From contig MARA01000009.1 of assembly GCA_001792895.1 (NCBI GenBank), positions 930,001 through 994,000 of the forward strand: 64,000 bases of DNA, read 5' to 3'. The DNA comes from Lentinus brumalis (Eukaryota; Basidiomycota; Agaricomycetes; Polyporales; Polyporaceae). Of the stretch, positions 57,303 through 64,000 are shown in pieces (position 1 is the first letter of the stretch; every line of letters begins with the position of its first letter). Position numbers and translations under genes: made by a program. The notes beneath the pieces were generated by a model. The model made no database searches. It was not told the DNA's origin and saw nothing but the letters and a program-made list of their open reading frames with translations.

Positions 57303-59049
57303 GCCTCTTGAGCTCGTCCTCTCCGCCTCGACGTCCTCTCCGCCTTCCTACTCTCTGCCTTGCCTCACCTGCTACGTCGAACTATGATACGAGGGAGACG
57401 TGCCCGCCGCGGTCGACGAGGCCATGCACAAGACACTCGCTCGCCTTCCGCAACACGAGAATCCGTCTCCAGCTCCTCGGCATACGGCTGTACTTACTCT
57501 TACTCTCACCGGACTCCGAGAACGCCCCTCCGCCCTCTGTCAAGTGATCGTTAGGCACTTTACGCGTGCCTGCTGGCCCGTCCGGACGACTGATTCTCCT
57601 GACCATGCAAACGCGGTCTCTCCTCCGACCTCCTGCTCAGCAAAAGACCCACCCGGATTCTAGACCACTCCCGTAGATGCCCGCGTACGCGTCGCTGTTG
57701 ATGATTCCGCGTGCCCGAGACACGCGCAGACCTCTCGTTACGCGATATGTTATGAAGTCCTTCGGGCAAGCTCTCCAGATCTGTTGCGCTGGCGACATCA
57801 ATCGCTGCGGACATCAAGACTGCAGCCTGGCATGCGGAGGGCCTAGTGTTTGAGACAAGCTCGTCTTCACCCATAGGCTCAGGTCAGTATTAGTCCATGT
57901 CGCGCAGCCGGTACTGTGTCTCCGTACTGATCGTCACAAAATTGCTCCAAGATCTACGTGCTCTAGTTCACGGCACTATGCAACGTGGACATACCGACGC
58001 GAACCCGCATGCATATACGAAGGTCATCGTTGCAAGCATACTAGGCGAGCCGTCGCTCGCAACTCCACTCTTCGAACCATCATCCTTTCTCTGTCAGTAC
58101 GAAGTCTATCTACCATTCGTTCTCTATGCTCATATCTCGCCAAGCTCACCTTCATTCCCTATGTCTTCTGAATCATTGCCCTGCCACTCCTCGTCTTCGA
58201 AGCCAGTCCTTTCGCTGTGCTCGATCTGGCCCTGTCTCTGACATCGCATACGGCCCTCATCGCATCGGACACGGACCTTCATGCTTGTCGTCCAACGTCC
58301 CGACTAACCTACCGCACACCTCTGCGAGGCCTCCCAGCCCGCCGTCAAGATGCGTAGAGCCGCGTACCGTTGTAGCTCGCTCTCGAGGTGTCGGTCACTT
58401 TCACTCGCGACTAGCGACTACGCCACTTCCGCTGGCGCCATCGCATGTTCTCCGAGGCTGACTTCCCCTCGCAAGTCGGCCATCTTGCAGCGGTACTGGC
58501 ACGAGGAGGACTCGATGACCAGTCTGAGCAGTACGTGAAGGTGAGTCACACGTCATTCATCCGTTGTGTCTCGTTCGTTTCTGACACTGTTCCTACTGGT
58601 GTTGTAGCCTGACCGGCCTGCCCTCGCTTCTATCAAGAGAGCCACGGAGGCATGCGAGTGGAGACGAGGGCGGGCCTCGAGGAGACAGAGATCCAACACC
58701 ATACCCCGTGCTGCTGCGCCTATCACGTTCTTGTGCAGCGTGGCTTCACAGGAGCAGTGCGCGCCCGTCGGCTCGGACGTCCCACAAATGTCCGAGCTCG
58801 CGATCGCCTCCGACATGTTGCGCTCGTCTTATTCCAGTTCTGCCCTTAGTCCATTGCAACGCTCGTTCCGCCTTCGCTGATCGCTTGCATAACCGCGAGC
58901 CTAGGACCCGGACCGATGGACGTGCCTCGACGTGCTTGTCCTTCTCGCTGTCTCTTGGTTGGAGCTCTCTACTCGGGCGGGATGCGCGTCGGCTGAGGCA
59001 TGCGGACGAAGGCCCGGAGGACGACGCAGACACCTCGGCACACTATAGT
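57303..59049. other. No recognisable gene; decayed family member at the start
   Basis: The GCCCGCCGCGGTCGACGA segment near 57,401 and the following short frame (AAVDEAMHKTLARLPQHENP) parallel the segments after promoter-like copies 2 and 3. The rest has only short frames. Confidence 0.4.
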
Positions 59050-59179
59050 CGCTGCAGTACGGCGAGAGCCAGCCCCAGGAGCCTGGAGACCTTGTCCCTT
59101 ATTGATCTCATTGGGCTTTCAATGAGTACTTAGTCGTCGGCCTTCCCTGCTCGCTCGTTCATGCGAGCAGTTCTCCTGC

Positions 59180-59860
59180 TTGTCCTCGGACGTGTCTCTC
59201 ATTCGTTGTCTTCAGAAGCCAGGCCTCCTTGAACCTGTAACTGTATCGAAGGCTGCCGGGTTGGCAAAGTGCGAGGAGCTGCTGACGGAGGCATCTAAGG
59301 CCAGGTTCTTGTCACCGACGGGTTTGATGTTCGCAACGGGGCTCGTCCGAGTCAAGGTCAGGTCTCGCGATCCAGGACGACTATTAAAGATGATTGACCT
59401 TGGATTACTCACAAATGTTTTCCCCGCAGCTCTCCTATACCCGCTCGTCCGGGCGACGATCGATGCCTGCGCGGGCTCTACGAGAGGTCACATGCGAACG
59501 GCCTTCAACTTGCAAGAATCAGCCGTAAGTATCTGGTTTGGATCAAGTCCGATTCTGAGATGGTGAATTTATTCAAGCAGCGCAGCCGTACGGAAGCCAG
59601 CTCGAGGACATCACGATTACCTTCGCTCTGTTTGGGTATCAGGTGAGTCGTCACCCGCAACACCCACACCCTCGTTCTCTCATCCCCCGTTCTTCCTCGT
59701 GAATGCGCAGCCTGGGTATCACGCGCTGGTGTCCCGCAATACACCGTCATCTTTGAACTCGGTTCTGCTCTGCATCCCTGCTCTGTCGCTCATCCTCGTG
59801 CAGGTCCTGGCGCTCAAAGCCCTTCCTCGCCCTTGCCCTCGCTATCGGTCTGCTCCGCTC
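59180..59860 (+). CDS. Unknown protein, possibly partial gene
   Basis: A reading from about 59,180 (MSSDVSLIRCLQKPGLLEPV) runs through AAGLAKCEELLTEASKARFL and ends TAFNLQESA at a GTAAGT donor (59,526). After GCGCAG comes PYGSQLEDITITFALFGYQ (to 59,642), then a GTGAGT...GCGCAG intron and PGYHALVSRNTPSSLNSVLLC. The last part is hydrophobic (IPALSLILVQ). The three exons join in phase, unlike the related copy at 19.9-20.5 kb, which has a stop. The 5' and 3' ends of the gene are not clear. No family recognised; a membrane segment at the end is likely. Confidence 0.45.
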
Positions 59861-62256
59861 TTCGTCAGCGTATACAGGCACCATCGGATTCACATCTGTC
59901 ACACCTCGGCCTCTCGAACCCACCTACAGGGATCCTTTGCGCTCGGCCTCGAGTCCGACCTGGAGAAGGGTTCCAAGTCACTCTGCGCTCGGATACAGCT
60001 GAGGATGATTTGCATTGTAGTCCGTGTCTCGGGCGGTCTGCGCTCGTGATTACTGCCTTCGCTGGCACCGCCGGGTTGCCTCCTCCCTTACCGCAGCCTA
60101 GGGAGAAGTCGGAGGCTGTGGATGCTCGACTTCATGCCAAGATTGGAGGTCAAGGTCACTCGCATGCACTTGATTTCGTCCTGCCGTTAATGAGACCACC
60201 GTATAGATTTCATAGGCTGACGCGTTCACCTTCGCGATGAGGAGAGTGGTGGAGAGACGCAAGGCAGGCATGGGTGGACCTGCGCACGTCGGAAAGGAGA
60301 CGCAGTGCAATCTGCGGGCGACGCTGGTCCAGAATTCGCAGCTGCTCGACATCGTCATGACCATCTACAGCGTGACGTCCGCAGCTGCGGGCGGTTCGCG
60401 ATCGTTAGCCGACAACTTGAAGACTGCCCGAGATCATGTCCGGCCTCGTGCTTAACTGCAGGATCCCCGTCCAGCCCAGGCCCAGCTTCGAAAGCAACGA
60501 AGTCGGTCCGCTCGTAGTACTGGTTCAGAAACCGTGCACGCCACAAGTACGTACGACACGTCCAACGCCGGGATGTTCGAGTTGACCGAGCTGGTCGCCG
60601 CTCAACTCGCACTCGTGTCGGATATCCGCGTCGCGTCGGATACTGTGTTCCTCGCGTTCTGGTACAGCCTTGGTTACGACAAGACGACTCGGAGACGCAC
60701 CAACCTCGAGCGCAGATGCAAGCCCGTATGCGGGTCACCGAATCCGACCTTCCCTCTACTCGGTCCACCCACCCCAGGATCGGCCGCTTGCTCCTCCACG
60801 ATCGAGACGGGATCGGCACGAGCTGGCGCATGTTTCCGACGTTGTCCTTCTCGCATCCGTATCGTGTCAGACCAGGCGCAATGCTCCTCATCATAGGCTG
60901 GGCCTCGAAGTGTTCTGCACGACGGCCGAGTTGGTCCGCCTTATGCTCCAATTTGTCGCGCTCGGACGCGAGCGGTGCTCACCATCTGTCCGCCCCCACA
61001 GCGATGAACGTCCTCGTAGACGACGCGGTGACGTCGAGCGGGTCGATGACTGGGGCAATCCAGGATCCTGCGCGTACACTCCTCGGGTCTGCAGGACGAC
61101 CTCCCAATCTAATTCGTTTCATCCGGGACATCTACATGTTTGTTGCCGTAGTCCGCCGCTTCGATGTGCAAATGAGCATGGGCTGAGTATGGCGCGGATT
61201 GGGCGGTGCACGGGCCGCCTGCCTTCTTGCCGTCTGAGCGGCCTGCTCGGGCGGACAACTCAGCGCTCAGCGTTCCCGGTACAGAACCGTCTGCGTACGC
61301 GTCGACAATGGAGCCGAATTCAATGGAGAATCGGCATTGCTGCTCCTCCACTTGCGCATCGTCGTTGGACGGTCCTCTTAACCTTGCCCATACAGTCGCC
61401 TCGAACCTTCTCTGAGTCGCTGTTGTGTCTCGCTGTCCCGTTTATACGCTCTGGACTGTTCCCATCTTGCCCTAGTTCTGACTCCACGTATACGGGCTCT
61501 GGTCGTAGTATCCGTCCTGCATGATCGCAAGGTTTCCTATTCAGACACTACAGAAACTCGTTCATCGTTTCCCGACATCGAATCTCCGACATGAATACGG
61601 TGTTGAATGAGTCCTTGCATTCTCGTGCGACGGCACTATCGAGTTCGTTTTCACGTAGACCATCGCTGCGCGTGCGCATAGATATCTACTGTATGTATCT
61701 CTATGATGCCCGAGGTAGCGATCGTGCGGGGAACTTCCGACAAGTCTCTCGACCACCAGCTTCTATCATGCAACTGAAGTGCATGGACAGTATCCCGGCC
61801 AGGCAGTTAGCTCGTGCTCACCGCGGCCAACAAGGTAGAGGTACCTCGAGAGACGGGCTTCCGCGAGCTGGTCGCCAATCATGTATGGCGCTTACCGCCA
61901 CGCTGCGCCCCTTCTTTGCGTATCTTGGCAGAGCATGGAGCTGTGCAGCCTGCTCATTCCTCGTGTTCGGTGGAGAAGCGCATACCTGCAGCCAATGTCC
62001 ACCTTGCGCCAGCTTCCGGTCGCTCTAAAGCCGCGTCTGAAGCGGCTACGTGCTCCGGAGCCACCATGCGGCACGTCTTCTCTGTCGGTGCGCGTTCACT
62101 TTGACAGGTCATGCACGTCCCTCCCGTCAGCGTGAGGAAGCATGCAATGTGAGAGCCTCGCACATCCCTTCAGTCTCTTACTCCCACTCGTCCCATTCCT
62201 CGGAGTCACATCACTTCTCCCCCTCTCTACGGTACTCGACAACATCAAGATTCAAG
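59861..62256. other. Decayed region between unknown gene and DUF6535 copy C
   Basis: Open frames of about 100-280 codons overlap in all phases without domain content. One reading near 60,891-61,186 (NVLVDDAVTSSGSMTGAIQD...FIRDIYMFVAVVRRFDVQM) has protein-like composition and may be a remnant exon. The empty insertion site for the 30-kb element lies at 61,994. Confidence 0.4.
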
Positions 62257-64000
62257 ATGGCCTCCAAATCTACAGACGATCCCGGAAATACCGCGTCTGC
62301 AACATCGACGGCAGACACAAACCATGGCCTGGCGAGTAGCGGCGCACCGAAGGGTGTACCAGAGGCCACGACGCAGGTCCGACTGCTTATTTTTGGTTGG
62401 TAGATGGAGCTGACGGCGAGATACAGGCACCAGTGTCTGCGGCTGCCCGGGAATCTGGTATCCCAATGAGCAGCGGCGTCGGAGGCAGTGAGAGTGCGCA
62501 ACAAGCCGCCCCGGTACAGGTCAGACTATTTGTTCGACCTCCGTAGAACGAGCTGACAACTAAACACAGGAACTCAAGGAAGGAAGGAACTCGAAGCGAC
62601 CGGAGTGGGAGACCGCCGAGACTCTCAAGGTGTGTGCTAGTTTCCTGGATGTATTCTACACTACTAAGACGACACACAGGATTACTGGAAGACTAGAAAT
62701 ACGTTCTTCACCGGAGCGCAACGAGCGGAGGCTTGGAAGGAGACGGCAAAGATCGTGCAGGACTACAGCGACGAGCTGGTCGATCGATGGAACAAGGAGA
62801 TGGACAACCTGCTCATCTATGTATGTGGCCCACATCAGCACCGTTGCCAATCGGCACTGATGTCATTGCCGTGCAGGCGGGGTTGTTCTCGGCGATCCAG
62901 ACCGCATTCAACGTCGAGTTGTACAAGCGCCTCACTCCCGACCCCGACCCCGACCCCGTCCTCGTCGCCCTCGAGAGGATCTCGGCGCAGCTGAGCGGCT
63001 TCGCCGTGAATCCAGCCTTCGTCAACTCTACACAACCGTCCTTCGTCCTCGGTGATGTCAAGACCCCTCCTGTGCCGCTATGGATCGTCGTGCTCAACGC
63101 GCTCTGGTTCTTGAGCCTGATCTCGAGCCTGGCCGCCGCGTCCATCGCGATAATGGTGAAGCAATGGCTCACCGAGTACCAATCCGGGCTATCAGGGACG
63201 TCGCGCCAGACCGCGCGTCTCCGCCAGCTTCGCCTTAACAGCTTGCAGCGGTGGCGTGTGAAGGAGATCGTGAGCGTCCTCCCTGTTCTCCTCCAGATCG
63301 CATCCGGACTGTTCTTCGCTGGGTTGCTCATCCTGCTGTGGAACCTCAACCGCACTGTGGCCATCGTCGGAACCTTCTTCGTCGCGATATTACTAGCGTT
63401 TTCACTAGGCACCATCATCCTCCCTAGCGTTGTCACGCATTGCTCCTACCTTTCCCCACCCTCACGAGTGCTGTTCGAGCTCACTAGACCATGGAGGAAG
63501 GCCCTATATCTCTCCCGGCGCCAGCTTTCTTCCCGCATTGCCTCCTACTATCATTGTTATGCGAGCGAGTTCTATCACTTCAACCTCCATGCCCGCGGTG
63601 CCAAGAAATTCCGGGATCGGCATCCTCGTATCTACCACCTGTGCAAGATGCTCTTTCCGCGTGACCGAGCCTACACCCTGGCGTGGCGCGGGATGGAAAG
63701 TGCCCTTGTTTCTCGACATACAGAGTCACTAGACGGCGAGATGGTAGCAACCGCATACACAACCTCGATGAATACCAATTTCCTGCATCGCGCGGCTATG
63801 TGCACCACAGAGCTTTCCCTCATCTCTATGCGAACCTGCTTCCAGAAAATTATGTCAGCGAACATCGCGCATTGGGGGACGGACGGACATCGGGAGCCAA
63901 TGGGGTCGGTGCACCCTTGTATGTGGAGCGGCGGCCTCATCGCCCTCATGGACGCCTCTAGCAATGACACTGCGTGGTCACCATCGACCTTGGTCGCGGC
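62257..64000 (+). CDS. DUF6535-type membrane protein, copy C (truncated by window end)
   Basis: Exons 62257-62376, 62427-62519, 62570-62629, 62680-62820 and 62877 to beyond 64,000, all in phase. No stop or frameshift is seen to the window edge. The order is that of copy B, with RPEWETAETL, YSDELVDRWNKEMDNLLIY, AGLFSAIQTAFNVELYK, a Pro-Asp repeat (TPDPDPDPV), and three hydrophobic segments. Nucleotide identity to copy B is high through exon 5, and a few codons (HFNLHARG against HFNLRVHARG) distinguish them. The C-terminal half lies outside the window. Confidence 0.8.

Larger units (their letters stand above)
59050..64000 (+). repeat. Segmental duplicate, copy 2 (uninterrupted, runs off the window)
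   Basis: Direct-repeat counterpart of 19,740-22,028 plus 52,043 onward. Removing the 30-kb element, the repeat unit is about 9.3 kb. It preserves the pre-insertion junction around 61,994-61,997, where copy 1 carries the 30-kb element. Confidence 0.8.

Noticed and set aside
62813..63436. 207-codon minus-strand frames opposite DUF6535 copies (also 52,868-53,491 and 5,917-6,300)
   Set aside because: They mirror the codon pattern of the real exon on the plus strand in every copy, so they are antisense shadows.

Overview
The window looks like nuclear DNA of a filamentous basidiomycete, probably a wood-decay polypore-type fungus. Genes are cut by many short GT-AG introns of about 50-70 bp. The recognisable families are typical of Agaricomycetes: DUF6535 membrane proteins, a chromodomain Ty3/Gypsy retrotransposon, an integrase-core DDE protein and a TET/JBP-like 2-oxoglutarate dioxygenase. 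No rRNA, tRNA, CRISPR or bacterial-style operon was recognised.

Layout. (1) 1-22,028 is gene-poor and full of decayed copies. It holds one intact DUF6535 gene (5,228-8,258), a frameshifted Mn-superoxide dismutase relic (10,343-11,169), a second dismutase fragment on the minus strand (about 15,400-15,650), an F-box/WD40 relic (13,207-13,896), a C-terminal DUF6535 relic (about 18,380-19,024) and recurring promoter-like blocks. (2) 22,029-52,042 reads as one 30,014-bp DNA element. Its ends are imperfect inverted repeats (GTATGACG...CGTCATAC), it is flanked by a 4-bp AATG direct repeat, and just inside the ends lie inverted arrays of TTGCA-type motifs. A related empty site, in a duplicated copy of the flanking DNA near 61,994, supports both borders. 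(3) 52,043-64,000 holds a second DUF6535 gene (one frameshift and one early stop) and a third running off the window. 59.05-64.0 kb is a diverged tandem duplicate of the locus into which the 30-kb element inserted.

Inside the 30-kb element the left part is coded on plus: a large HECT-like protein with an N-terminal Cys/His region, two small acidic unknown proteins, a 130-bp minisatellite and a TET/JBP-like dioxygenase with H-x-D...H...R residues. The right part is mostly on minus: an unknown gene, a zinc-cluster/coiled-coil protein, a second HECT-like C-terminal copy, a DDE integrase/transposase and a small unknown protein with a plus-strand paralogue. A nearly intact Gypsy retrotransposon (35,157-43,247, LTRs of 745/744 bp, GAAGC target duplication) is nested in it and splits the unknown minus-strand gene. 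Next to it is an apparently perfect 623-bp tandem duplication.

Working model (inference): the integrase mobilises the element by binding the TTGCA arrays and cutting at the TIRs. The dioxygenase, HECT-like and zinc-cluster proteins are accessory genes that may act on DNA modification, protein turnover and transcription. No named element class that I know matches this combination, so it is the main candidate for an undescribed system. All family names come from reading motifs, not from database searches.
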